Shown here: piece by piece, positions 43,864 through 52,639 of the stretch
Position numbering within the stretch: the stretch's first letter is position 1
Layout: the number at the start of each line of letters is the position of its first letter
From: Pseudorhodoferax sp. Leaf265
GTDB lineage: Bacteria; Pseudomonadota; Gammaproteobacteria; Burkholderiales; Burkholderiaceae_C
Assembly (NCBI RefSeq): GCF_001422365.1
Contig: NZ_LMMT01000002.1
Span: forward strand, 62,001 to 126,000
Length of the DNA stretch: 64,000 nt
Direction of reading: 5' to 3'
Made by a program: the position numbers and the translations under genes
Notes under the pieces: model-generated
What the model was told of the DNA's origin: nothing
The model's input: the letters and a program-made list of their open reading frames with translations, nothing else
The model's database searches: none

Positions 43864-44838
43864 CTACGCCGCCAGCTTCAGCCGCTGCAGCACCGGCCGC
43901 CAGCGTGCGACCTCCTGCGGCAGGAAGCCCGCCAGTTCCGCATCGTCGAGCAGTTTGACGCCCGAACCCGCCTGCTGCACGGCGGCCTGGTACTCCGGCA
44001 GCGCGAGCATCTGGCGCGTGGCCTGCGCGAGCAGGGCCTGCACGGGCCGCGGCGTGGCCGCCGGTGCGAACAGGCCGACCCAGAAGTCGCCGTTGACTTC
44101 GGGATGGCCCGCCTCGGCCAGCGTCGGCGTTCTGGGCAGGAAGGCCTCGCGCTGCGCCGCGGTGACCGCCAGCGGCCGCAGCTTGCCGGCCTCCACCAGC
44201 GGCGCGGCCGGGATCCAGGTCTCGAAGCTGGCATCGACGATGCCGCCCGCCAGGTCGTTGAGCGAGGGGCTGGCGCCCTTGTACGGCACGTGCAGCAGGT
44301 CGGTGCCGGTGGCCTGCTTGAGCATTTCCATCAGCAGGTGGTTGCCGCTGCCGGTGCCGCTGGACGAGTAGCTCAGCTTGCCGGGCCGGGCCCGGGCCGC
44401 GACCACCAGGTCGGCGACGCTGCGGTACGGTGCATCGGCCCGGACCAGCAGCACGTAGCCGCCGTTGGACAGCAGGCCCAGCGTGGCGAACGCACGCGCA
44501 GGGTCCAGCTTCACATGGGGGTTGACCAGCGGCGCGATGACCAGCGGCCCGTGCGACGACACCAGCAGCGTGTGGCCGTCGGCCTCGGCGCGCAGGGCCA
44601 GGCTGGCGGCCAGGGTCGCGGCATTGCCGGGAATGTTCTCGACGACGAAGGGCTGCTGCAGCGCAGCGCCGAGATGCTGGGCCGCCAGGCGCGCCCGCGC
44701 ATCGCTGGCCGAGCCTGCGGGAAAGCCCACCAGCAGCCGGACCGGCCGGTTGGGATACCGGCTCGCGCGCGGCCGGCCCGGGAGCAGCGCCAGGCCGAGT
44801 GCTGCCGCACCGGCGCGCAGGAGTTCGCAACGTTGCAT
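43864..44838 (-). CDS. Bug-family substrate-binding protein
   Basis: A 324-residue periplasmic protein with a signal peptide (LLRAGAAALGLALLPGRPRA) and Bug motifs: NRPVRLLVGFPAGSASDARA, QPFVVENIPGNAATLAASLA, KLSYSSSGTGSGNHLLMEML and LLHVPYKGASPSLNDLAGG. It is the last gene of the dicarboxylyl-CoA operon and lies 18 bp after a second Bug gene. Two binding proteins in one operon suggest two related ligands or altered specificity after duplication; the two are quite diverged. Confidence 0.9.
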   Translation of the reverse strand: MQRCELLRAGAAALGLALLPGRPRASRYPNRPVRLLVGFPAGSASDARARLAAQHLGAALQQPFVVENIPGNAATLAASLALRAEADGHTLLVSSHGPLVIAPLVNPHVKLDPARAFATLGLLSNGGYVLLVRADAPYRSVADLVVAARARPGKLSYSSSGTGSGNHLLMEMLKQATGTDLLHVPYKGASPSLNDLAGGIVDASFETWIPAAPLVEAGKLRPLAVTAAQREAFLPRTPTLAEAGHPEVNGDFWVGLFAPAATPRPVQALLAQATRQMLALPEYQAAVQQAGSGVKLLDDAELAGFLPQEVARWRPVLQRLKLAA

Positions 44839-44856
44839 GCCTGTCCTCGTGTGGCG

Positions 44857-45876
44857 CTACTGCACTTGCAGGCCCAGCTCGCGCGTCATCGTCCGGTAAG
44901 TCGGCCACGAGCGCGCGATGAACTCCGTCAGTTCGTTGCCGGTCCACGGCGGGCCTTCCACGCCGAGCTGGTTCAGCACGTTCCTCATGGGCTCGGACTG
45001 CGACGCCGACAGCCGTGCGGCCTCGGCGAGCCGCTGCACGATGGCCGGCGGCAGTTGGGCCGGGCCGAGCACCATGTTGCTCTCGCGCAGGTCGTCGAAG
45101 GCCGGGCCGCTGAAGCCCGCCTCGGCCCAGGTCGGCACGCCGGGCAGCAGCCGCTCGGAGCGCTGGCCCGAGATCACCACGATGGGGCGGAAGGCGCCGT
45201 TCTTGATGCCGGGCGCCATGCCCGCCATCGAGCCCGCGCCGATGTCGATGTTGCCGGCCATGAGGTCGAACACCATCGGCCCCGTGCCCTTGTAGTTGAC
45301 GATGTTGAACTGCGCGCCGGTCTCCTTGGCCAGCTGGTTCACCATGATCTGCCAGCCCGAGCCGATGCCGTAGTTGCCGACCGAGACCACGCGCTGGCGC
45401 GCCAGCTCCACCAGCTCCTTGACGTTCTGCACCGGCAGGTCCTTCTTGACGACCAGGGGCGAGGTGCCGGTGCCGAACGCGGCGATCGGGACCAGGTCCT
45501 TGGACGTGTCCAGCGGTGCCTTCTTGAGCAGCACCGGCGCCTGCGCGAGCTGGCTGTGCAGCGTGATCAGGAGCGTGTAGCCGTCGGGGGCCGAGCGTGC
45601 GACCGCGTCGGCCGCGATCATGCCGATGCCACCGGGCCGGTTCTCCACCACGACCGGGGTGCCCAGGTGCCCGGTCAGGAACTCGGCCAGCGCACGTGCC
45701 GTGGCATCGTTGGACGAGCCCGGCGCCTGCGCCGCGATGATGCGGATGGGCTTGGTGGGCCAGTTGTCGGCGGCGTGCACGTGGCGCGGCAGGGCCAGCG
45801 CGCCGAACAGGCCCGCGCCGGTGGCGAGCAGCTGGCGTCGCGTGGGCGGGGCCGTGGTGGATCGGTCGTCGTTCAT
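44857..45876 (-). CDS. Bug-family substrate-binding protein
   Basis: A 339-residue protein with a Tat-like leader (TRRQLLATGAGLFGALAL) and Bug motifs KPIRIIAAQAPGSSNDATAR, PVVVENRPGGIGMIAADAVA, SVGNYGIGSGWQIMVNQLA and IVNYKGTGPMVFDLMAGNID. It presumably brings the carboxylate metabolised by this operon to a shared TctAB-type permease encoded elsewhere. The start is ATG 45876 with AAGGAG upstream. It follows the CitE-like lyase gene by 35 bp. Confidence 0.92.
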   Translation of the reverse strand: MNDDRSTTAPPTRRQLLATGAGLFGALALPRHVHAADNWPTKPIRIIAAQAPGSSNDATARALAEFLTGHLGTPVVVENRPGGIGMIAADAVARSAPDGYTLLITLHSQLAQAPVLLKKAPLDTSKDLVPIAAFGTGTSPLVVKKDLPVQNVKELVELARQRVVSVGNYGIGSGWQIMVNQLAKETGAQFNIVNYKGTGPMVFDLMAGNIDIGAGSMAGMAPGIKNGAFRPIVVISGQRSERLLPGVPTWAEAGFSGPAFDDLRESNMVLGPAQLPPAIVQRLAEAARLSASQSEPMRNVLNQLGVEGPPWTGNELTEFIARSWPTYRTMTRELGLQVQ

Positions 45877-45911
45877 GTGTCTCCTTCGTTGTGGTTCAGG
45901 CCGGCTGGGCT

Positions 45912-46823
45912 CTACATGCCGATGCGGTCGGCACGGTCCACGAGGTTGCGCACGATGCGGACCGACGCGATGTCGATCATCTTTCCCTCGTACTGCACGG
46001 CGCCCAGGCCCTGGGCCAGGGCCTCGTCGTAGGCGCGGATCATCTGGCGCGCACGCGCCACGTCCTCGGCCTGAGGCGAGAAGGCCTCCTGCGCCAGCGC
46101 CACCTGCGACGGGTGGATGGCCCACTTGCCGACCATGCCCAGCGTCATCGCACGCTTGCACTCCTCGCGGAAGGTGTCGGGCGACTTGAAGTCGGCGAAG
46201 GGGCCGTCCACGGCGTCGAGCCGGTGCGCACGCGCCGCGATCGTGAGCTTGTGGCGCTGGTAGCTCCAGATGTCGCCGGGGTAGCCGCTGGGCCCGCCGA
46301 TGTCGCGCAGCGAGATGCCCTGGCTGGCAGAGTAGTCGCCCATGCCGAAGATCAGGCATTCGAGACGCGGCGTGGACGCGGCGATCTGCTCGACCTGCAT
46401 CATGGCCTCGACCTCCTCGATCAGCACGTCGATGCCGATGCGCTTTTGCAGGCCGAGCTTCTTCTCCATCATCGAGAGCAGCTTGTCGACGAACTGCACG
46501 TCGGCGGCCGACATGGCCTTGGGCAGCATGAGCACGTCCAGGTTCTCGCGCGCGCCCTCGACGACCTCGATGATGTCCTCGTAGGCGTACTCGGTCGTGA
46601 GGTCGTTGATGCGCACGCAGCGCGTGGTGCGGCCCCAGTCCAGCGTGTTGAGGGCCTCGACGATCTTGGCGCGCGCGCCGCGCTTCTCGGACGGCGCGAC
46701 CGCGTCCTCCAGGTCCAGGAACACGAAGTCGACGCCGAGTGCGGCGGCTTTCTGCATCATCTTCTCGCTGGAGCCGGGCACGGAGAGCTGGCAGCGGCGC
46801 AGGCGTTGGGGGCGTTGTGGCAT
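45912..46823 (-). CDS. CitE-family CoA ester lyase, malyl/beta-methylmalyl-CoA lyase-like
   Basis: A 303-residue HpcH/HpaI TIM-barrel protein. It closely resembles Mcl-type L-malyl-CoA/beta-methylmalyl-CoA lyases: RCQLSVPGSSEKMMQKAAAL, FVFLDLEDAVAPSEK (metal Asp/Glu), TLDWGRTTRCVRINDL, LMLPKAMSAADVQFVDKLL, CLIFGMGDYSASQGI and KWAIHPSQV. Such enzymes cleave beta-methylmalyl-CoA to propionyl-CoA and glyoxylate. The start is ATG 46823 with AAGGA upstream. Its place after CaiB and MaoC genes supports a C5 dicarboxylyl-CoA route. Confidence 0.88.
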   Translation of the reverse strand: MPQRPQRLRRCQLSVPGSSEKMMQKAAALGVDFVFLDLEDAVAPSEKRGARAKIVEALNTLDWGRTTRCVRINDLTTEYAYEDIIEVVEGARENLDVLMLPKAMSAADVQFVDKLLSMMEKKLGLQKRIGIDVLIEEVEAMMQVEQIAASTPRLECLIFGMGDYSASQGISLRDIGGPSGYPGDIWSYQRHKLTIAARAHRLDAVDGPFADFKSPDTFREECKRAMTLGMVGKWAIHPSQVALAQEAFSPQAEDVARARQMIRAYDEALAQGLGAVQYEGKMIDIASVRIVRNLVDRADRIGM

Positions 46824-46855
46824 GGGGTGGATTCCTTGGAAGGGGAGGGAAGGGG

Positions 46856-48076
46856 TCAGCGCGCGGCCGCGGCCTGCAGCGCCGCGATCTCGTCGGCGGC
46901 GAAGCCGAAGTCCTGCAGCACCTGCTGCGTGTGCTCGCCGGCCAGCGGCGCGCGCCGGCGCACGCCGCCCGGCGTGCCGTGCAGGTGCACGGGCGTGCCG
47001 GCCACGGTCAGCGGGCGGGCGGCGCCGGGCTGTTCGGTCTCGACCAGCATGGCGCGGGCGCGGAAGTGCGGGTCGGCGAAGATGTCGTCGGCGCCGAACA
47101 CCGGGCCGAACGGGATCTCGCCGCCCAGCAGCGCGGCCAGTTCGGCCTTGCTGTGGCGTGCGGTCCAGGCGCCGACGATGCGGTCGACCTCTGCGCGCCG
47201 GGCCAGCCGGGCCTCGCTGCTGGCGTAGCGCGGGTCGGTGGCCAGTTCGGGCTGGCCCATCAGGCGGGCCAGCGGCGCCCAGAAGCGGTCGTTCGGCACG
47301 CCCAGGCTCACATGGCCGTCGCGCGCCGGGAACAGGCCGAAGGGGCACAGCAGCGGGTGGCCGTTGCCCTCGGGGCCCGGCACCTCGCCCGTGGCGCTGT
47401 GCTGGAACACCATGCGTTCGCAGACGGCCAGCACGGCGTCGACCATGGCCACGTCGACGAACTGGCCCTGGCCGCTGCGCTGGGCCTGCCAGCAGGCCGC
47501 AGCGATGCCGTAGGCCAGGAACATGGCCGGCGCGATGTCGCCGACGCCGGGACCGATCTTGGTCGGCGCGCCGCCGGGCTGGGGGCCGGTGATGCCCATG
47601 ATGCCGCCCATGGCCTGCGCCACCGGGTCGTAGGCCGGCCAGTGGGCGTAGGGACTGGCGCCGCTGCGCGGGTCGCCGAAGCCGCGCAACGCGGCGTAGA
47701 CCAGCCGCGGGTTGTGTTCGCGCAGCGTCTCGTAGCCCAGGCCTAGGCGCTCCATCACGCCGGCGCGGTAGTTCTCCACCAGCACATCGGCCTGGGCCAC
47801 GAGCTTCAACAACGCGGCCTTGCCGGCCGCGGTCTTGAGGTCCAGCGTCAGCGATTCCTTGTTGCGGTTGATCGACGCGAAGTAGGCGCCGAAGCCGCCG
47901 CCCTCCATGCGCAAGGCGCCCTCCAGGTGCGGGCCGTTGCGGCGGGTGCCGTCCCCGCCCGGCGGTTCGATCTTGACCACGCGCGCGCCCTGGTCGGCCA
48001 GCATCATGGTGGCGTAGGGGCCGGCCAGCATGCGCGTCAAGTCCAGCACGACCAGGCCGTCGAGCGCGCCCTTCAT
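46856..48076 (-). CDS. CaiB/BaiF (family III) CoA-transferase
   Basis: A 406-residue CoA-transferase. It has the N-terminal VLDLTRMLAGPYATMMLADQ, VVKIEPPGGDGTR, and the catalytic Asp in HWPAYDPVAQAMGG (Asp150). Other family blocks are LDLKTAAGK and VLVENYRAGVMERLGLGYE. It would move CoA between a donor such as succinyl-CoA and the substrate acid; in a methylsuccinate or mesaconate pathway it would be the activating step. It is coupled to the preceding MaoC gene by an ATGA overlap at 48073-48076. Confidence 0.92.
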   Translation of the reverse strand: MKGALDGLVVLDLTRMLAGPYATMMLADQGARVVKIEPPGGDGTRRNGPHLEGALRMEGGGFGAYFASINRNKESLTLDLKTAAGKAALLKLVAQADVLVENYRAGVMERLGLGYETLREHNPRLVYAALRGFGDPRSGASPYAHWPAYDPVAQAMGGIMGITGPQPGGAPTKIGPGVGDIAPAMFLAYGIAAACWQAQRSGQGQFVDVAMVDAVLAVCERMVFQHSATGEVPGPEGNGHPLLCPFGLFPARDGHVSLGVPNDRFWAPLARLMGQPELATDPRYASSEARLARRAEVDRIVGAWTARHSKAELAALLGGEIPFGPVFGADDIFADPHFRARAMLVETEQPGAARPLTVAGTPVHLHGTPGGVRRRAPLAGEHTQQVLQDFGFAADEIAALQAAAAR

Positions 48077-48561
48077 CGCTCGGCCCAGTGGCTCTTGCGC
48101 TTGAGCAGCACGCTGCGTTCGGCCTGCACGCAGAGCTTGTCGTCCTGGTTGATGCCGTAGTGGCGAAAGCGCACCACGCCCGCGTCGGGGCGGTCGGCCT
48201 CCTCCTGCGCCAGCACCTCGCTGAAGGCGTACAGCGTGTCGCCATGGAACACCGGGTGCGACAGGCGGATCTGGTCCAGCGCGAGCTCGCGCAGGCAGTG
48301 CTCGGCCGTGTCCTGCGCCGCCAGGCCCAGCACCATGGACAGGTTGATGCCGCCGAACACCACGCGCTGCGCGAAGATGCCGCCTTCGGCCCGGCGCATC
48401 GCGTGTTCGTTGAAATGGCCCTCGGCCGTGTTCATCACCATGTTGGTGATGAGCACGTTGTCCATCTCGGTCACGGTCTTGCCGCGCGCGTGGCGGATCA
48501 GGCGGCCGGGCGTGAAGTCCTCGAACCAGTTGTCGGCGCTGCAGAGTGCGGCAGTCTTCAT
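48073..48561 (-). CDS. MaoC-family (R)-specific enoyl-CoA hydratase-like, mesaconyl-CoA hydratase type
   Basis: A 162-residue single hot-dog domain: NWFEDFTPGRLIRHARGKTV, TEMDNVLITNMVMNTAEGHF, NEHAM and ALDQIRLSHPVFHGDTLYAF. The FEDFxxGxxIRHxxxxTVTEMDN start is typical of mesaconyl-CoA or itaconyl-CoA hydratases. It would hydrate mesaconyl-CoA to beta-methylmalyl-CoA for the lyase encoded two genes on. Its ATG overlaps the acyl-CoA dehydrogenase stop (ATGA at 48558-48561), and its own stop overlaps the CaiB start. Confidence 0.85.
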   Translation of the reverse strand: MKTAALCSADNWFEDFTPGRLIRHARGKTVTEMDNVLITNMVMNTAEGHFNEHAMRRAEGGIFAQRVVFGGINLSMVLGLAAQDTAEHCLRELALDQIRLSHPVFHGDTLYAFSEVLAQEEADRPDAGVVRFRHYGINQDDKLCVQAERSVLLKRKSHWAER

Positions 48562-49790
48562 GCTGCCTCCCGCTTGGCCTGCTTCTCGAACGCGCGCGCA
48601 GCGATCATGCTCTCCACCTCGGACTTGCCGAGCAGGTGCGTGGCGATGATGCGCTGCTGGATCTCCGAGGTGCCCTCGAAGATCTTGGTCAGCCGCGCGT
48701 CGCGCCAGTAGCGCTCCACCGCGAACAGCTTGGTGTAGCCGGCGCCGCCGAAGATCTGCAGCGCCTCGGAGGTCACGCGCTCGGCCATCTCGGAGGCGAA
48801 GTACTTGGCCATGGAGGCTTCCTTGTCGCAGCGCCGGCCGCTGTCGAGTTCGCTGCAGACGAAGTGCATGAGCTGGCGCGCGGCCTCGATCTCGGTGGCC
48901 ATGGTCGCGAGCTTGAAGCGGATGGCCTGGTACTCGGCGATCGGCATGCCAAACTGCTTGCGCTCCAGCGCGTAGGCGGTGGCGTCTTCCAGCGCGCCCT
49001 GGGCCAGGCCGATGGCGCGCGCGGCGGTGTGGGCGCGCGCGCCCTCCAGGCCCTTGGTCATCAGCAGGAAGGCCTTGCCCTCCTCGCCGATCAGGCCGGA
49101 GGCCGGCACGCGCAGGCCGTCCAGCGCGAGCTCGTAGGTCTTCCAGCCGAAGTAGCCGATCTTGGGAATCGGCGCGCCCGTCATGCCCTTGGGAAAGCCG
49201 CCGCGCTCCTTCTCGATCAGGAAGCACGACAGGCCCAGGTGGCGCTTGTCGGCGCTGGGCGGCGGCGCGGTGCGCGCGAAGAGCGTGATGTAGTCGGCAC
49301 CGTCGGCGAAGGTGCACCAGTACTTGTTGCCGGTCAGCACCCAGTCGTCGCCGTCGCGCACGGCGCGGCACGAGATCGAGGCCAGGTCCGAGCCGGTGTC
49401 GGGCTCGGACAATGCGCTGGCGTTCAGGAACTCGCCGCGCACCACGCGCGGCAGGTAGCGCTGGCGCATGGCCTCGGGCATGGCCGACTTGATCCAGCCG
49501 CCCTGGGCGCGCGCCACGATGGAGGCCACCGACATCCAGCCGCGCGCGAGCTGCTCGCAGATCAGGCAGTACTCGAAGTAGCCCAGGCCCAGGCCGCCGT
49601 ACTCCTCCGGGACCATGATGCCGAAGTAGCCCATGTCGGCCATCTTCTGGCGCAGCGCCATCGGGATCTCGCCCTCCGGGCCGTCGAGCTGGTTGGCGAC
49701 CGGCAGCACCTCCTTCATCGTGAATTCGCGGGCGGCGTCGCGGATCATGCGGCGCTCGTCGGTCATGTAGCCTTGTCCGTCCTGAGACAT
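48558..49790 (-). CDS. Acyl-CoA dehydrogenase
   Basis: A 410-residue FAD acyl-CoA dehydrogenase. It has LSEPDTGSDLASI and YWCTFADGADY (FAD and substrate binding), RKQFGMPIAEYQAIRFKLA, QIFGGAGYTKLFAVERYWRD, and the catalytic Glu in FEGTSEIQQRIIA. The length is standard, without the N-terminal extension of the methylsuccinyl-CoA dehydrogenases of the ethylmalonyl-CoA pathway. Its place between two MaoC genes suggests a branched dicarboxylyl-CoA substrate, for example methylsuccinyl-CoA to mesaconyl-CoA. Start ATG 49790, 3 bp after the MaoC gene. Confidence 0.92.
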   Translation of the reverse strand: MSQDGQGYMTDERRMIRDAAREFTMKEVLPVANQLDGPEGEIPMALRQKMADMGYFGIMVPEEYGGLGLGYFEYCLICEQLARGWMSVASIVARAQGGWIKSAMPEAMRQRYLPRVVRGEFLNASALSEPDTGSDLASISCRAVRDGDDWVLTGNKYWCTFADGADYITLFARTAPPPSADKRHLGLSCFLIEKERGGFPKGMTGAPIPKIGYFGWKTYELALDGLRVPASGLIGEEGKAFLLMTKGLEGARAHTAARAIGLAQGALEDATAYALERKQFGMPIAEYQAIRFKLATMATEIEAARQLMHFVCSELDSGRRCDKEASMAKYFASEMAERVTSEALQIFGGAGYTKLFAVERYWRDARLTKIFEGTSEIQQRIIATHLLGKSEVESMIAARAFEKQAKREAA

Positions 49791-49793
49791 GGG

Positions 49794-50291
49794 TCAGTTC
49801 CTTGTTTTGACGAGGTTGGAGCGTTGGAAGTCAATGACGTCCTGGCCGTGCTGGTTCGCGCCCGTGGTGTGCCAGGTGACGATGCCGTAGCCGGGCCGGC
49901 TGGCCAGCCGCGCGGCCACCACCTCCGAGCGCGCGTACAGCGTGTCGCCGGGGTAGACGTCGACGAGGTAGCGCAATGCATCCACGCCGAGGAAGGGGCC
50001 GCCGCCTTCGGACAGGTCTTCGACCGACAGGCCGAACACGGTGTTGAAGACCAGCAGCGGGTTGACCGGCACCGTGCGGTGGCCATGCGCCTGGGCATAG
50101 GCCTCGTTGGTGTAGTGCGGGTTGTAGTGCAGCGTCAGCGTGGAGAACAGCGTGTTGTCCGCGGCCGTGACGGTGCGGCCCCAGTGGTGCACGAAGCGCC
50201 GGCCGGGTTCGAAGTCCTCGTAGCGGTTGCCGCGCGGGCGCAGCTGGGCCTGGGCGTGCAGCCGGGCGACGGTCTCGTCGTTGGAAGTCAT
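49794..50291 (-). CDS. MaoC-family dehydratase
   Basis: A 165-residue hot-dog protein: NRYEDFEPGRRFVHHWGRTV, TAADNTLFSTLTLHYNPHYT, VNPLLVFNTVFGLSVEDLSE and VYPGDTLYARSEVV. It is related to but distinct from the MaoC protein two genes downstream. In mesaconyl-CoA hydratases two such domains are fused; here the paired single-domain genes may form a heteromer or act on different intermediates. The ATG overlaps the MmgE/PrpD stop (ATGA at 50288-50291). Confidence 0.85.
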   Translation of the reverse strand: MTSNDETVARLHAQAQLRPRGNRYEDFEPGRRFVHHWGRTVTAADNTLFSTLTLHYNPHYTNEAYAQAHGHRTVPVNPLLVFNTVFGLSVEDLSEGGGPFLGVDALRYLVDVYPGDTLYARSEVVAARLASRPGYGIVTWHTTGANQHGQDVIDFQRSNLVKTRN

Positions 50292-51649
50292 GCGATGGCG
50301 TGCAGGAGTGGTTGGAGGGAAGGGGCCGTGCGCAGCGTGCGCACGGCCTCCAGCATCTGGGCGAAGCGCGTGGCGCCCAGCACCGGCGTGGCGATGGCAC
50401 CCGCCTTGGCCGCGAGGCGCTCCCATTGCGCGGGCAGATCGGTGGCCGGCACGGCGACGTTGGCGGACTGGTGCAGCCGGCGGCCGTCGCGGGTCAGCAG
50501 CTCCACCTGGGCGGTGTTGCGGTCCTCCGCGTCGACGAACACCAGCTGCACGCGCCGGCGCGCCTGGGCGTAGCGCGGGTCGCGGGCCGTGGCATCGGTG
50601 TAGAGGTCCAGGCTGGCCGTGGCGGCGCCGTCCAGCGCCAGCGTGGCCAGCTGCTGCAGCGAGAACTTGAGCGCCAGGCCCGTGTCGGGCTCTGCGATGT
50701 CGCAGACGCCGCGGTGGTTGATGGCCACCGTGACCGTCATCGCCTCCATGGCGTCGAGCGTCAGGCCGTGCTGCGCGCGCAGCAGCCGGATCGCCTCGAT
50801 CGCCGAGTGCGTGAGGTAGCAGGCCGCGTGGTACTTGAACAGCGTGGCCTCGACGGCGAAGCCGGCCTGCGTGTCGAGGGGCGCGAGCGGGCGGCTCACG
50901 GGCGCCAGCGTGCGCGCGAAGCCCTGCGCGCATTCGATGGCGGCAGTGTTCGCGGTGAAGCCGCGCGCCGCGAGCTGCGCGGCCATGAGCCCGTTCATCG
51001 CGGCCTTGCCCGCATGCAGCGGCTTGGCCATGGTGCCGAACATGCACTTGAGGCCGGCGGCCTGCGTGGCGGCCAGGCCCAGCGCGTGCGCGGTGCGGCC
51101 CGCGTCCAGCCGCAGCAGACTGGCGCAGGCCGCCGCGGCGCCCAGCGTGCCGACCGTGCCCGTGGCGTGGAAGCCGTGCAGGTAGTGGCTGGGGCCGACC
51201 ATCTCGCCCACGCGGCTTTCCACCTCGTGGCCGATGACGATGGCGCGCAGCAGGTCCGCACCCGAGGCCTTGTGCGCCTGTGCCAGCGCCAGCGCGGCCG
51301 GAATGACCGGCACGCTGGGGTGGCCGAACATGCGGCTGGCCACGTCGTCGAAATCCAGTGCGTGGCCGGCCGCGCCATTGATGAGCGCGGCATCCTGCGG
51401 CCTGGCGCCGGCACCGCGCGCCAGCAGCGTGCAGGGCTGCTCGCCGCTGCCGCCGTATTGCTCCGCGAGCATCTGCACCAGCGGCTCGCTGCGGCCTGCG
51501 ATGGCCACGGCCAGCCAGTCGAGCAGCGCATGGCTGGCCCAGGTGGTGGCGCGCTCGCCGAGGTCTTCGTCGCGCAGGCCGGCGATCCATTCGGACAGCA
51601 GGCGCGTGGCTTCAGGGACGCCCGGAGGCGGTGGTGGCGTGGCGGTCAT
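50288..51649 (-). CDS. MmgE/PrpD family protein
   Basis: 453 residues. The PrpD-type all-helical fold is marked by INGAAGHALDFDDVASRMFG, HPSVPVIPAALALAQ, GFHATGTVGTLGAAAACASLL, AATQAAGLKCMFGTMAKPLH and FKYHAACYLTHSAIEA. Members include 2-methylcitrate dehydratase, cis-aconitate decarboxylase and iminodisuccinate epimerase. It is the first gene of the eight-gene operon, divergent from a second CitE-like gene. The reaction is open: dehydration or isomerisation of a hydroxy-dicarboxylate. Confidence 0.9.
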   Translation of the reverse strand: MTATPPPPPGVPEATRLLSEWIAGLRDEDLGERATTWASHALLDWLAVAIAGRSEPLVQMLAEQYGGSGEQPCTLLARGAGARPQDAALINGAAGHALDFDDVASRMFGHPSVPVIPAALALAQAHKASGADLLRAIVIGHEVESRVGEMVGPSHYLHGFHATGTVGTLGAAAACASLLRLDAGRTAHALGLAATQAAGLKCMFGTMAKPLHAGKAAMNGLMAAQLAARGFTANTAAIECAQGFARTLAPVSRPLAPLDTQAGFAVEATLFKYHAACYLTHSAIEAIRLLRAQHGLTLDAMEAMTVTVAINHRGVCDIAEPDTGLALKFSLQQLATLALDGAATASLDLYTDATARDPRYAQARRRVQLVFVDAEDRNTAQVELLTRDGRRLHQSANVAVPATDLPAQWERLAAKAGAIATPVLGATRFAQMLEAVRTLRTAPSLQPLLHAIA

Positions 51650-51704
51650 GGCAGGCGGTGGGTTGGAACGAGGCGCCAGTATTCGAGCCAGCGGCCGCCA
51701 GATG

Positions 51705-51720
51705 CATCACATATGTGATG
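51705..51720. promoter_or_regulatory. Perfect 16-bp palindrome, probable operator
   Basis: CATCACATATGTGATG is its own reverse complement. It sits 56 bp before the MmgE/PrpD start and 34 bp before the chosen start of the divergent CitE-like gene. The IclR gene that follows the CitE-like gene is the obvious candidate binder. Confidence 0.7.
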
Positions 51721-51753
51721 AATGCGATGGCCCATGGCCTCGACACTGCGGCG

Positions 51754-52638
51754 ATGACCCAGCCCTTGCCCATGCCGCGCCGTTCGGTGCTCTACGTTCC
51801 CGCGATCAACCAGCGGGCCATCGCCAAGTGCGCATCGCTGGCCTGCGATGCGGTGGTGTTCGACCTGGAGGATGCGGTCGCACCGGCCATGAAGCAGGCG
51901 GCGCGCGAGCAGCTCGCCCAGGCCTTCGCGCAGGGCAGGCCGGGGCCGCAGTGCTGCGTGGTCCGCAGCAACGGCCTGGCCGACGCAGACTTTGCGCAGG
52001 ACCTGGCGCTGGTGGCGCGCGTGCGGCCCGATGCGCTGCTGGTGCCCAAGCTCGCCAGCGTGCAGGATGCCGAAGCCTTGTGCGCTGCGGTGGCGCCCCT
52101 GGACGCCCGCGTCCGCCTGTGGGTGATGGTGGAGATGGCCGGGGCGCTGAGCGTGCTCGATGGCATCGTCGCCTGCCTGCTGCAGGCCGGCACGCGGCTG
52201 GACTGCCTGGTGGTCGGCACCAACGACATCGCCAAGGAGACCGGCGTGTCCACCGCCGACGGGCGCGCTTACCTGGTGCCCTGGCTGATGCGCTGCGTGC
52301 TGGCGGCCCGGCGCTTCGGCGTGGGCGTGCTGGACGGGGTGTGGAACGACTTCGCGGACCAGGCCGGCTTCGCGGCCGAGCTGGCGCAGTCGGTCAGGAT
52401 GGGGTTCGATGGCAAGACGCTGATCCACCCGTCGCAGGTGGACGCGGTCAACCGGGCTTTTGCGCCGGCCGAGGCGGCGCTGCGCGAAGCCCGTGCTGTC
52501 GTCGACGCCTTCGCGCAGCCGGCGCATGCCCAGGCGGGCGTGATCCAGATCGACGGCCGCATGGTCGAGCGCCTGCACCTGGCCCAGGCCGAGCGCCTGC
52601 TGGCGCTGCAGGCGGCGATCGCCGCGCGCGCTACCTGA
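51754..52638 (+). CDS. CitE-family CoA ester lyase, second type (HpcH/HpaI)
   Basis: A 294-residue TIM-barrel lyase: RRSVLYVPAINQRAIAKCAS, AVVFDLEDAVAPAMKQAARE, LLVPKLASVQDAEAL, CLVVGTNDIAKETG and GKTLIHPSQVDAVNRAFAP. It is closer to CitE/citramalyl-CoA-type lyases than the Mcl-like enzyme in the divergent operon. The frame is open to 51631, but starts before 51721 would overlap the palindromic operator; the ATG at 51754 is chosen, with 51769 possible. It lies between the operon and its IclR regulator gene. Confidence 0.85.
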   Translation: MTQPLPMPRRSVLYVPAINQRAIAKCASLACDAVVFDLEDAVAPAMKQAAREQLAQAFAQGRPGPQCCVVRSNGLADADFAQDLALVARVRPDALLVPKLASVQDAEALCAAVAPLDARVRLWVMVEMAGALSVLDGIVACLLQAGTRLDCLVVGTNDIAKETGVSTADGRAYLVPWLMRCVLAARRFGVGVLDGVWNDFADQAGFAAELAQSVRMGFDGKTLIHPSQVDAVNRAFAPAEAALREARAVVDAFAQPAHAQAGVIQIDGRMVERLHLAQAERLLALQAAIAARAT

Positions 52639-52639
52639 T

